From Nymphaea colorata (Eukaryota; Streptophyta; Magnoliopsida; Nymphaeales; Nymphaeaceae): a stretch of 64,000 nucleotides of DNA. This document shows positions 33,544-45,333 of the stretch, piece by piece. The notes below the pieces were generated by a model that did no database searches, was not told the DNA's origin, and saw nothing but the letters and a program-made list of their open reading frames with translations. Both the position numbers and the translations under genes were made by a program. The stretch spans positions 22,388,535-22,452,534 of the forward strand of contig NC_045149.1 in assembly GCF_008831285.2 (NCBI RefSeq), given 5' to 3'. The stretch's first letter is position 1. Every line of letters begins with the position of its first letter.

Positions 33544-34708
33544 GAAGCATTGTCAGAAGTTATAATGGTGAGTTTCAATGGTGGCAACTGTTTCCTGGTG
33601 AATGGGAGGAAGAGCCCATCTTGGCAAATCAATTTTCGGTAAGATTTAAATTTTGTTAGTTATCTATGGATAAAAAATGTCTCGTTTAGCAAATGGTATA
33701 TTAGTCAACCTGGACAATGTTATATACTGCCTAATGGTGGCCCATCGGCCATCCCCCATGTTTCCCTTTCTTTAGTTCTTTTTTCTCGTTGATGTGAACC
33801 TGCTAAGCATGCCCAGGAGACAAGATAATTCGGTGCTTTTTGGGAAAATTCAAAATAAATTCCATTGTTCAATGATGCTAATCATCATGATACTCTAATT
33901 TACTGCCGATAGATAATTTGAGAAGAATCACTTAAGTTCTCAGTTTTATACTTGCCTGGTTGATTCTTGCACCTACTCCTTTGTTTTCTACGAAGTGATA
34001 ATAGAGAAATAGGATATATGGTTGCATTCTTTTATTGATGAGTTTTCAACTCATTGATGTTAGTTGCTTTAGTTGAAAAATAATTGTGGCAGGAAATCTT
34101 GTGTCCAAATCCGTATTGTGATTCATCTGAAGTCTCATGGACTAATGAGTTTGACTTTTACTGTCAATTCTGCTTGAATCTGATTTCCTATCTTCAAAAC
34201 ATTGTGGATCAAGAGCATCTGCTACACTATAATCTATATTTTGCTGAAGAATTAGACACAAAATCAATGCCAAAGGTAATAAAAAAATTGATTTATATCT
34301 AAACAGAAGCTCGTAAATATGAATTAGTATATTACTTGAAACAGAGATATTGTATCTTATATCCTTTAACAGAATGTATGCCATCCAATTAAGCAAAAGC
34401 CTTTTCTCTTTTATCCACAGGAGGATCCAGTGCTTTTGACTCCTGAAGCAGCAAATGAGAAGCCTTATGTTGCAATAATTAAGGTAAGTTTGTTCTTCTG
34501 CTTCTTAAGGGGGCATGGAATACGGTGATATGTTTGGTTGGTTGGTTTTCTTGCATTGGCATTCAAGTTCACATGAGCCATGTCAAGATCATACAAGGAA
34601 GAGATCTGTAAAGGCTAAAGAGTACTAATATTCATAATTATTTGATTTAAAGTGTTGTTTTCATAAGCTTTCTGTTTCCTACAGGAACTTTTACCTCTCT
34701 TAAGATGA
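33544..34708 (+). pseudogene. Four spliced exons of an unrecognised host gene, captured 3' part
   Basis: Exons 33544-33638, 34093-34275, 34421-34483 and 34685-34708 each have AG before and GT after, and their phases join into one open frame of about 120 residues with a stop at the end. The second exon has a possible zinc site (CPNPYCD ... CQFC). The third reads EDPVLLTPEAANEKPYVAII, which looks like the opening of a BAH domain (a chromatin-binding fold); this is only a resemblance. No start is visible, and the sequence left of the first exon is transposon. So this is probably the end of a gene picked up by the element; whether it is still spliced cannot be seen. Confidence 0.5.
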
Positions 34709-34929
34709 AGCTACTGAAAATTTCAAATGTAATTTTGTACCTGACTATAGTTTTTTTGAGTTGCTTTTTGAGGCCAATTGTAAATTTGTTTATAACTACA
34801 GTCATTTGATTTATTTTTTATGCTAATTGTAAATTTGTTCATATTCAGTCATCCAATTGACTATTTTGATGTCATTGTCCAATTGTAATTTTGTCCATAA
34901 CACTAATGATACAATTTGCTTGTTGGGAC

Positions 34930-37900
34930 CTATGTCACACGGATACGGGTACGGGTATCCTATGGATACGGGTACGGGTACGGGGACACGACATTTTCAA
35001 AATTTTAGGATACGCGGATACGGCGAATATTATATTCAAAAAAATTAAAAATGATAATAAAGAAAGTCTCAAACAAAACATTGTTCATCACCAATCTCAA
35101 AAGTGATAACTACTAAGACATAAGGAAGAAAGTCTCAAAGAAAGTTACAAAACATTATTCATCAATCATCACAAAACATTGTTCATCATCATTCTAGTCA
35201 TCATCAATGCCCAAATCATCGTTCTCCCCAATCTCCTCTTCTTCCACAATAGAAGATGTTGAGGGAATACAAGGTTCTTCGAATCTTGAATTAACAACTT
35301 CAAGTTCATTCTCTTGTTCTAAGTTAAAGTCGTCAACATTCACGTCCCAATATTTAGTTTCTCCTTCCCTACAAGACAAAAAAATTGTAATTATTATGAT
35401 GTTAGCGAATAAGAAGAGAAACATCTAAATCAATAAATCATATACTTAATTTACCTATATTCTTCTTTGTTCCGTGATAGAAGCCGAAGGTTAGAATGCA
35501 CATAAACCAGATTTTCTGCACGTTTGCTTGTGAGATTATTTCGTTTTATAGTGTGGATTTGTGAATATGTACTCCAATTTCTCTCACTGCATGAAGATGT
35601 AGCAGGTTGAACTAGCAATCTGAAAGCAAGGTATTGAAGAGTAGGATAAGCAGTTCCATGTTTAATCCACCAAGATAAAGATGGATAATTATCTTTGTCT
35701 ACAGTTGCACCTACATCTTCTCCAATTCCAGTAGAAAACCTTTCAAACTCATCATTAGCTCGGCGATTTTGATGTACATCAATGAAAATCCTATTAATAC
35801 ATGCTACTCTGTTTGTTGATAATTCTAGATCCAGATGTGGTGGGGTTCTTCCAACACCCCCTGTAAGCCACTTTTTTCCATAATATTTAGGATTTAATGT
35901 ATGTGCCATGCATTGAAGAGGATTGCTACTTTTATCCCATCTTGCAATCAATATTCTATGCACATGATCAAAAAATGCTGAATCTTCAAGTGCAATACTT
36001 TTTTTTTCATGCTTAAAAATAACCTCTTGGATTTTTTCAATCATAGTGTCCCACATCTCATACACACAGTGCAACGTTGAATTATCACAATCAAGAACTC
36101 TCAACATCTCCCAGATCGGCTCTGTGAATGCAAGAAAATAAAAGATTTGATCCCACCACTTGTCTTCAAGAATCATTCCTTTGATTGCTTGAGCTTTGTC
36201 ATCATCATCAGCACGGTAGAAACTCCAATCATCATCAGTCACCATACTGATCAATGCACTTTTCACCCTTTTTATCCTTTTGACCATAACAATTAGAGAT
36301 GCAAAACGTGTCTCTGCAACTCTTAATAATTTTAGATCAGAATGCTTGTTATAAATGGAAAGTGCATGTTGATGATTTACTATGAAATTTCTGATGTTCC
36401 TCACATCCTTTTCCAAGTCTTCAATCCACGAACATAATTCATAAGCATGAGGATCTTGCTCTTTACTTGGTGGATTGCATATACTCTTTAGAGCCAAATT
36501 TAAACTATGAACTGCATAAGAAGTCCAAAAGATATGAGGGTACTCCTTTTCTATCGCAATACCAGCTGCTCTACATACAGGTGCATTGTCTGTAATTAGC
36601 TGAACAACGTTTTCTTTCCCCACTTCTTCAATTATTTCCATAAACAATCCTTTCAGATACTCAGCACTTTTGTATTCACCAGATGCATCTATTGCTTTCA
36701 AGAAAATTGGTCCATTTGCTGAAGTTGCAATGAAATTAATAAGAGGGCGTCGTTGCAAATCTGTCCAGCCATCAGAAACAATAGAAACTCCGTGTTGATC
36801 CCAAGTGAACTTTTGAGACTCTAACAATTTGTTCACTCGAGTCATCTGTTGTTCTAGTAGTACAGTGCGAAGCCTTTCAGAACTAGGGGGAACATACCCA
36901 GTCAAGTTAGAATTTGCAATAGATGTAACTAAGTCTCTCCAATATGGACTTCTAGCTACATTAAATGGTATGCAATTAGCATAGAAAAATGTCGCCACTT
37001 TTAGATCTAATTCTCGCCGTCCTTGTAAACTAAATGAATCCTTAATTGATTTCTGATGAACATCAACAACTTTTCTTTTTTTGGTAGGATTCTGAATATC
37101 ATCATGTAAAATTGAAGCAATGTCAATGAAACCAGATCCAGATGATGTGCTTTTCTTATTATCAAAGGCTTTTTGTTCTTTCTTCAACTGAGCCAAAGTC
37201 TCGTTAGTGATTTTCTTACATGGTTGAATTCCTTTTTGACTGATTTTTAATAGATGTGCTTTCACTCTTGTATATGATCCATTGAACTGTCCTTCACAAA
37301 AATTACACCTAAAAAAAGCATTTCCACCGCCTCCAGGAGGTTTCCCCATTAGATTCACGTATGACCATAATGGTGGCTGAGGTGTAGCTGATCCAGAACC
37401 ACAACTTGTAGGTTGAGAGTCTTGAGACTGAGACACTGTTTTTCCTTTGCTCGCCATACTAGATTAAACATAATAAAAAAACGGAAAAAACGTATAATGA
37501 ACATAAAATTTATGAAATAAAACAATACAACAAATGACAAAGTATAAACATGCACTGCAGTCACAAAACTTCAGATATTCAGAAGCAGAACGAAGGCTGA
37601 ATAGTGAACAGGAACATCCAAGAATTGTAAATGATAGTACTGCCAGACTGAATAGTGAACAGGAACAGAAGCAGTTCGTTAAAGCCTAAAACTAAAAGAA
37701 ACATGAACAATAGCGAAGGCTGAAGTGAATAGATTAGTGAACAGTGAACAGGAACATTCACGAATGGTAAATTATATGTTAATGTCATCTAGATATCACG
37801 TATTCATCATTGTCTAGCATCATGAACAACAGCTAAGGCAAAATCCCCAAATCGGTTATACACCCAAAACGGCAAAATCCCCAAATCCCAAAATCAAACA

Positions 37901-38383
37901 AAAACAAGAAAACATCGCACATAGCATTGAAGAATATGATTCTAAACCGTCCAATCTTCAAACCAAAACATCCCCAAATCAGATTTTAATACCCAATGTA
38001 AAAAATCCCCAAATAAAAGTTGAAACCCTAACTTCTATTATCGAAAATAATCGACAAAACACCTACCTGCCTGTCGCTGGCTGCCGCCGGACGCCACCGG
38101 AAGTCGCCGTCGATCGCCGGAGCTCGCCGTCGCCCGCCATTGGCTTACTGTGCTGCCAGCCTGCTGCGTTAGCCGTGGAGGGTAAACGAAGGTCGAGCGT
38201 CGAGGGTAGATGTTAGTGCGTAAAACAAAACGCGGGTTAAAAAATCAGTTATACAAGTAGTTTGGATCGGGTCTGACCCAGACCCGATCCAAAACGTATC
38301 CAGCCGTATCGCCGTGTCGGGATCCCCGTGTCCGCGTGTCGACACCGGTACTCGACCCAGTCTGCCGTATCCGTGTGACATAG
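34930..38383 (-). mobile_element. Complete hAT DNA transposon with transposase gene
   Basis: The ends are inverted copies: ctatgtcacacggatacgg at the left and its complement at the right (38365-38383). Both sides are flanked by the exact 8-base repeat gttgggac (34922-34929 and 38384-38391), as hAT insertions make. Just inside the left end, ggatacgggtacggg motifs repeat several times; the right end has similar cgtatcc motifs. These subterminal repeats are typical transposase contacts. The single gene inside is open throughout. The element lies within an older Tip100-like element (32880-38520). Confidence 0.95.
35194..37457 (-). CDS. hAT transposase, two exons, apparently intact
   Basis: Exon 1 is 35455-37457 and exon 2 is 35194-35368. 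An 86-base intron (donor GTAAAT, acceptor TTGTAG) splits Arg AG|G. Joined length is 725 residues; unspliced, it stops at 668. Domains: BED-type zinc finger (about 31-80: WSYV, CNFCEGQF, HLL, C80), DUF659-like core with aspartates at about 229 (SDGWTD) and 290 (TDNAP), hATC dimerisation region (about 590-660: YPTLQYLAFRLL, SERNWST). The spliced tail is very acidic (EEEEIGENDDLG). The conserved CxxH motif after the TDN aspartate reads YAVH (314-317), so its Cys is lost. No stop or frameshift is seen. The protein excises and reinserts the element. Confidence 0.9.
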
Positions 38384-38520
38384 GTTGGGACTCATTTTAA
38401 GTTTGTTCATAACTATGTTTATTTGCTTTATTTTTAAAATAACATATATTTTAGTTTGAACTTTTTTTCACATACTATGTACTAGTGCCCCACAGCCAAA
38501 AATTTCTACCTCCGCTACTA

Positions 38521-38850
38521 AATGCATGCCATTAAGATGTCATTGAAGATGGGCTTTTACGGACGTCCAGCATAACAACATTGCTAAACATTTTACATTT
38601 ACCGGAGTCCAAAATAAGACATCGGTGAAAAGTAGCCTTTCAGGACGCATGCCACTAGGATGTTGTTGAAGTGGGTTTTGCTCACGTCCAGCTTCTTGAA
38701 GTGGGCTTTTGCTGATGCCCAGCTCGAAAACGTTGCTAAACATGATACTTCTAGAAGTGAATGTTGGTAAACGTTACCGCACTAACATTTTCAAATATGC
38801 TTTTTACCGAAGTCTCCAACGGGTTAGTAAAGGCTTCTTGACTTTATGAC
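38521..38850. repeat. gatgtcrttgaag repeat array
   Basis: Diverged units of about 100-120 bases share gatgtcattgaag, acgtccagc and acatcggtgaaaagtagc. Half a unit of the same family lies at 58480-58587, ending exactly at another Tip100-like element. Confidence 0.6.
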
Positions 38851-39689
38851 CCCACCCGAACTCTTCTCCTTTCTTCTTTTTTCCACTTTTCCTTTCTCCT
38901 CCGTCTTCTTCCCACTAGAATTTTACCAAAGCCTTTGGGTGATTCCAGGTGTTCTTCATTAATGTTTGAGGTCCAAATGATAAAAAGGTAGGTTGTCCAA
39001 ACACAATTTTTAACATTTCTTACCTTCCCCTTCTATTTAATTGACCATCTAATAACATATTAGCTATCATTTTCATTTTTTCTTTCCTCTCCCTCCATCC
39101 AAACAGGCCACCTGGTTATATGGGTTGTACCGTGCACGAAATTTCGTGCATTAACATGGTTAATGGTAAAAGTACCTTCATTCAAAATAAAAAAAAGTAA
39201 AATGACTATAAAGGACATTTTTTTTAAACTACTAAAATATCCCCTTTCTTTTACAACATACTTAAGTTGGCAACTTGGCAAGCAACTCATACTACAGATA
39301 GAAAGAGGGGGGAGACACGGTTGAGCAACATACCTAATTTTTAGGGTAGAGGTGATGGTCGGTGATGGCTCTTCCGGCGCCTGACTTTGAGCGGCTGGAA
39401 ATGAACTTCGACCAGCATTGATGAGCACCGACAGTGGCTCCTTTGCGTTAATAGAGGCTGTGACTTCTTAAAATTGGCTTTTGTGTTCCGCTAACAAACC
39501 TAAAAAACACAGTATTGTGTGAACAACGTAAGAGGGGCCAGGTTATTTACTCCCATTTTGAAAACCATTGGGTTCTCAAAAAGTAGTTTTCCTGCATCCA
39601 AATGACTCCATATTCCTTCTAAGTCTTCTAATATGCATAGCCACAAGAAATGAATAAAAAATAAAAATTGCATCAAGCTATGCCTTCAA
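38851..39689. other. Intergenic sequence; right part is receptor-kinase intron-like
   Basis: 39470-39680 matches 46240-46530, the sequence next to the other exon 1 copy (shared aaaaaagtagtttt and cttctaatatgcat), so it is old intron. The rest has no gene. Confidence 0.6.
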
Positions 39690-40244
39690 AGTTCTGGAAG
39701 ACACTAGAGTCAGGGCTGGGCTAGTAAAAAGCAGGATGTGTAGGGCCCATCGTAGATGAAACAAAACACATTGTCGTCATTGGAGTGGGCAACGTAATAA
39801 CCCTTGGTGTAAATGCCTTCTCCCGCTCTCGACTTTGTTAATGGCTGCCCTGGCAGCAACGTATCCTCGGGTGGTCGAAGCTCTGCCACACCACACTCGT
39901 ACCATCCGTGTTTGGTGGTCGTCCACATGACGCTGCCGTCTGCCTCCACCATGGAGAAGTCGCCTCCTCTCCGGAAGGACAGCCGAGAGGCCCTGCTCTT
40001 TACTGGCCGGTCCCTGTTAGCCATCCAGACGATTGTTGCCTGACGGTCGAACATCTCGGCAAACCAAATGGCAAAGGAGAAGGCGTTCTCGCCCAATTGG
40101 TAGAACGCTGCCTTGAACGTCCTTTCTCTGAAACAAGGACATCCATGGAGCATTCGAAGGCGGAGACGAGGCAAGGATGAAAGGAAGAGCTGTTACCATG
40201 ACAAAGAACAGACTACTGCATCCCACAGACACAATGATCCTCAT
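39690..40244 (-). pseudogene. Exon 1 of a receptor-kinase paralogue (signal peptide and B-lectin), broken
   Basis: The fragment starts with a signal-peptide-like stretch (MRIIVSVGCSSLFFVMVTA), then carries B-lectin residues such as FSFAIWFAE, VWMANRDRPV and DTLLPGQ. The reading frame shifts near 40140-40170. The block around GNLVLLN and WQSFDQ of the intact paralogue is deleted. At the 3' end, the tail of exon 1 and the donor site are deleted: the sequence jumps from ttctggaagac straight to intron-like ccttcaaag, whereas the paralogue at 46548 still has the donor. No exon 2 follows, so it cannot make a receptor. Confidence 0.85.
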
Positions 40245-40889
40245 GATGAGAACGTAAAATGTTTGGGGCTGTTTCTAAACGTAACATGTTAGCACATCTA
40301 TTATTTAGAATAACACCCACAAAAATTAAACTGACTGGTTCTGTTATTTAGAATAACACCCACAAAAATTAAACTATCTTGACTAGTTACGTTTCTTCAA
40401 GTCATGAATCTGACCATCTATGCTACATCCCTTGGGCCCTCTCCGCTGGTGTAGAAGAAGGTAAATGTTATCACCGGAGAAGCACGCCTTCTGCACATCA
40501 TCAAAGTGCTTGACATCTTACCATTTGTGTTGAGTGGACTAACAGCCCTTGACGACTATTCTGGACGTGAATCGAACGCTTCGACCGACGGATAAGTAGT
40601 TTAGTGTCCCATTCCTCGACTCTGAGTTCATGGAATTGGGGAAAATCCAGTGTCTGTTTCTCTGTTTTGGAAAATGGGATGCAAAGGAAGGGTTCCCCAA
40701 ACTGGATGGCCCGTTTTCTTTTCACTAAGCCAATGATGTAAGTGCATCATCCAATTGATTTGATAGGAACCAACGTCTGAATTGCCTGGAACCTAACATG
40801 TTTTACAGGATTTTTACCATAGAAAAAAATCACATTCCATACATTGTTATTAGTGTCATTATTTTGGGTTTGAAAAAATTAACTCCATT

Positions 40890-41073
40890 TAAAGTGAAGC
40901 CAGAAATTTTTTATAAGGCCCGAATTAAAGTTTTTAAATTTTGACTGAAGTTGAAATATCATTTTTCAAAATTTTTATATAAAACAAATGAAATTTTCTA
41001 AAATTTACATATAAATTAAAAAAGATTAAGGTAGGGCCAAGGCCCAAGCAGGCCCTACCTTGGTTCTGCCCTG
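40890..41073. mobile_element. Short hAT-like MITE, absent from the duplicate copy
   Basis: 184 bases between actccatt and actccacc. The duplicate region at 61232-61239 has a single actccacc and no insert, a true empty site. The right end reads ggttctgccctg. A relative lies at about 7075-7255. Confidence 0.75.
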
Positions 41074-42429
41074 ACTCCACCTTGTCTAGAGGGGCATAGC
41101 TCAAATGAGTGGTTTGAGACAGACTATGTGACATGTCTTAGATTTCACCTGTGGGGGGCTTTTTTCTTGTATGGTTAAAAAAAGTGAGTTCCTGCATGCA
41201 ACCGACATATCTTTGGACCTTGAGGGCTTTTGCTCTTTTCAGATGGTGAGATTAAAACTCTTGATTACCAAAAATTAACCTCACCTTGATGTAAAAAGAA
41301 AGAGTATGATTGGGTTCATGAATCAATCCTTATGAAGCCACCTATAAATTAGATTTGGGTTAGGCATCTACAAGATCGTTTTGTCACTTTTTGCATAAAA
41401 TAACTTTGAAGAACGCTTTGAACTGGGTTCCGGTCGGCCATGTGCCACACAATCTATCAAAATTTAACCTTTTCTGGGTCCTCAATCTCAACCAATACGA
41501 TCCAACCATTTTCAATGAAAATAATGACAATATCAATGGTGGTACCCATCGAAAAGGACTTTAAATCTCTCTGAAATTAAAGTAAGTGTAATTTGTGTAT
41601 TCTGTGACTTGCTCTTCTCCAACAGCATTTCTGTCTGCTATGGACCAGCGAGTCGGGTGGAGTTGATTAGTTTCACTATCAACCGTGATGTACACGGCAC
41701 ATAACGTTTAAAGAGTCGTTTCCAATGGAGCAACCAATGCATAGTCATTATTTCACCAAGGTACAGGAACTAAATGTCCAACAATGGCTTTTAATTAATG
41801 TTTTGTCACCTAGACCACGACCACAAAAGCATAGGAATAATAAGAAAGCCTTTTCCAAAATTTTAATTTTGATGATAATAAACCAATGTCAAATGATCTT
41901 TTCTGAAAGAATGATCTAGTTTTGCATGATGATTAATAAGCAAGCTGCTGAAATGAAGCAAGTTGTAAAAAAAAAAGAAAAAGAAAAAAAGAAAATTTGT
42001 AGCCACCTAAGAAAAAGTTGAAGCACACGAGAGGGGCACCCCGAGGCACTAGAAATAGGCCCCATACCCTAGGAAATGAAACGTTGTGTGTAGGTTTCCT
42101 CCTTCAGCCCCCCAACCCCGGTTAGGTCACCCCGGCTCAGCCATAATCAGTTTGATAAAGGAAATTTATCAAACTCAGTCTCACAGCACTAAAATAGGAA
42201 ATGATAGGCCAAATGCTTTGGTGTGTAAATCCATCAGTATTTGAAGATGCTGATAGATGCACTTATTGTTTTCTGTTTTTGCTTTCTATCCTAATGAGGA
42301 TGATCATAACTGTATGTCTTACATGGATATAGGTTGTAAAAGAACCGTTGTCTTCTATGTTTTTTTCATTGTATCCGAGCTAGATAATGTAGGCTGCTCC
42401 AGTATCTACTGCTTCTTTTGCTGCAATTT

Positions 42430-42620
42430 ATCCCTTCCTTCTCAAGATCTCTAAATTCATTGCTCTTAAGCTTAACCAAGAGAATTTCCCGCTTTGGAAA
42501 AATCAGACTCTAGCCTTGACAGAAAGTCAGGACCTTTCAAGGTTTCATTGCTCATGGAGAAGATTAGGAGGCAGTAGCAGGTTGATTCACAGAAGCGTAA
42601 AGAAAATGCTGTTAAAATGC
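42430..42620 (+). pseudogene. copia gag N-terminal fragment
   Basis: One frame reads KFIALKLNQENFPLWKNQTL, then ALTESQDLSR: the start of the copia-type gag domain (usual pattern KL..ENY.LWK.Q...L). It breaks after about 35 residues. The duplicate region at 62730-62790 has the same flanks but lacks most of this stretch. Confidence 0.55.
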
Positions 42621-43320
42621 TGGTTTACCAGCTTCTTATCTGAGAGTGTTCATGGCTTGGATGTTGGCATGTGTGCATGCAAAGAGCGTGTTTGTAAGGC
42701 TAGATACTGTGTCTCGTAATGTAAACCGAAACAAACACGACTGGTTGGTTGTGACAATCACGTCTTAACATGCATTTTTATAAAATTTCAGTTTCACTGT
42801 GGTTATGAGACAAAAAAATTCGAGACACGTGCTTACTGATTTGATTGATTGACAGCCCCGGCCATCTTTATTACAAATATAGAATATGATCAGTAAATAA
42901 GGATCATTAAGAAGTGTTTCATTTATCTATCTTGCCGACAGGGTGTTTGCAATGGGTATATGCATTTCCATTTATTTGGATCCACAAAGAAATATGAACT
43001 CTTGTTCAACATGCCCAAATTCTGTCCATCTTGTGATGCATCAACATAAGAAACAAAAATTTTGGACATAATGCAAATATATTACATGGATTATATATAT
43101 ATATATATATATAGAACATAGATTTATACTTAATAGACAAAATTGACATAAACGTAGTGCAAGCACTCTCCTATCCCCACAAATATGATAACCATTTTGA
43201 ATTGTTGCAAGACTAAGCACATTACCATTGCCAAATAAATGCACAATAACGTAAAATGTGAAATAGGTACAAACAAACAATAAAAGGTAGTGCGTGAACC
43301 AAGCAATCAGATGATTGCGA

Positions 43321-45333
43321 CTAAATTTCTTCATGTACTTCTCTGTCAAAAAGGCAAGCAACTGTGATGGAATCCACAACTTGGCTCATGCTTGGTCTTA
43401 CACCACTTTCTTCTTCAACGCACTGCAAACCCACTTTAGTTAGAGTTTCCATGCTTGAGTTGTCATACATTCCAAACAACTGCCCAGTTTGATTTCGTTC
43501 TCACCATTTCTCTAATCCATGGAATTAGTTGTCTGCATCCAACTTCTTCATTTTCAACTATTTGTTGAGATTCAGTGGAATTTAGTCCAGTCACCAACTC
43601 CAGCTCCAAAATGCCGTAGCTATATACATCGACCTTGGATGTGATGGGTAGGTTCAAAATCCACTCATGAGCCATATAGCCTCTTGTTCCTCTCACCCGA
43701 GAAAATTCAGAAATCTTATTTCCACCCCTATCGAAAAGCTTGGATAGTCCGAAGTCAGCCACTTTTGGGTGAAAATCCTTGTCCAGAAGAATATTTTGTA
43801 GTTTCACATCACAGTGAAGCACCCATTCTAAGCACTCCTCATGAAGATAAGCAAGAGCCTTTGCTGTACCAAGTGCAATATTGAACCGATTTTCCCAAGT
43901 GTCGTAGCATTGCCGAACAAGTTCTTCTCTAAAGACCCATTTTCCAAGTACTTATAAACTAAGAGCTTATTTTGTTTTTCTGCACAAAATCCAAACATAG
44001 TCAACAAATTCATATGATTGATTCTTCCAATGGTGCTTACTTCACTCCAAAACTGTGCTTCTGATCCGTACCTTAGGCCCTCTAGCTTCTTTACAGCTAC
44101 AACTCTCTTATCCTCTAAGACTCCTTTGTAAACCACCCTTGATCCGCCCCTTCCAATTTCATCACTGAAATTTTTTGTAGCTTTCTTCAACTCTTTGATA
44201 GTGAACCTTCTAAAGCCCATTGAGACAGCCACATAGCCTTGATTAAGATTGTGGAGGAGGACTGTTTTCTTGTGCATATAAGCCCACCCAAATGCCACAC
44301 ATGTTATTTCTGCTACCCCAAAAGCTATAACGAAACCAATTGGATACTTTAAATAGTCTCCCCGTGCTTAGCGGACTGCATAAGATCTATCTAATTTCTT
44401 ATATAGACTTACTTTTGAACAACCTGAATTGGAATGGCCAAGAATGCCACTAAAGTTCGTTCCTGTAGGAATTTTGACATACATGTCATTAAGATAGTGA
44501 AGGCCAGAATGACGAGTAAGGAGAAGGCCTTTTGGAAAGCATTTTCCTTCTCCATCCATCTTATAGCTAAAACCACGACACCTGCAAATCATTTATGCAG
44601 ATGTTCTTGCAAGCTTCAAAAGATACTTTTGGTTCGTAATTTAAAGTATTGCCATAGAAATCTGTATTTTGAAGCTTAATAAACTTCACTTCCGTCTTGT
44701 TACAAACAATTTCAAATTCTGGTTTGCATCCTTGAGTCCAGTCAACAGGATCTTTCATTCGAAAACCAGGAGGACAAGTGCATGTGGGCTTTGGTTTGTA
44801 AAAACAGATTCCATTTTCCCCTCAAAAACAGACACGTGGACACACCAATTGAAAAAAAAAAAGGTTTTTGAGGGAAACGAAGACCCAAAATAATGTCTGT
44901 TCCCCGTTCTTGGTGAGTGAACATGATTGTAAACGAGTGACAAAGGGAGGGAGGGAGGGAGAGGGAAAGAAAGACTCTTTCGTTCTTGAGCTACTATTGG
45001 GTTTGATATATTGATGGAAAGAAGAAGATGATGGTATAAAGCAGCACACAGGAGAACAAAGCCAGAGCTTGGCAAGACCACGAAGTCACGAACTGTACGA
45101 CTAGAGTGTAATTAGGTGTGACTTTATTGATGGTGTTAGTCTTCCAACCACACCTTAAGTTATTAACAATTTAGGATTAATTGACAAATACTTTGTATTG
45201 ATTATGGTGTCAAATTTACCTGTACTTTTTGACAATATGAAGCAAATGAACTGCATATACAAATTAAAATCGGCTGAGTTATGGCACCAAATTAAGTAAG
45301 TACCCGGTCCTTCCGTTTTGCCAGACAGTAACT
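43321..45333 (-). pseudogene. Receptor-kinase paralogue, exon 2 plus a scrap of exon 1, broken
   Basis: 43321-44820 aligns to exon 2 of the intact gene, from the EGF-like region to the C-terminus. Lesions: a stop TAA at 44368-44370 just before the membrane span; frameshifts near 44590 and 43900; a deletion near 43482 of about 25 bases that removes the NWVEEIADP region frame. Key residues also changed: GRGGSR in the P-loop, HCDVKLQN in the catalytic loop, AHE for APE. The first quarter of exon 2 is missing; homology stops at 44820. About 33 bases of the 3' end of exon 1 survive at 45301-45333 with a donor-like site, and intron sequence near 45016-45135 matches the intact gene's intron. Confidence 0.9.

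Larger units (their letters stand above)
32880..38520 (+). mobile_element. Tip100-like hAT element carrying host exons, split by a nested hAT
   Basis: The left end cagtagcggagctaccgtgg and right end (complement of tagtagcggaggtagaaat) carry the CAGTGGCGGAGCC-like ends of Tip100-type hATs. The same family recurs at 25971-27177 and 58588-59203, with the same right-end gtgccccayagccaaaaatt block. The outer octamers (cctctaca and aatgcatg) do not match. Inside are a GC-rich stretch (33060-33180) shared with the copy at 25971, then exons of an unrecognised gene, then the complete hAT (34930-38383). Confidence 0.7.
40245..43820. repeat. Segmental duplication, copy 1 (partner 61010-64000)
   Basis: From an exon 1 piece, through an intergenic stretch, to the 3' half of the next receptor-kinase gene, this block matches 61010-64000 in the same order, with indels. 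Shared marks include gaccagcgagtcgggtggag (41643 and 61829). Apart from the MITE, the copia gag fragment and the kinase end, it holds no gene that I can see. Confidence 0.9.

Noticed and set aside
32872-38528. Target-site duplication of the Tip100-like element at 32880
   Set aside because: Flanks cctctaca and aatgcatg do not match, so I do not claim an intact insertion.
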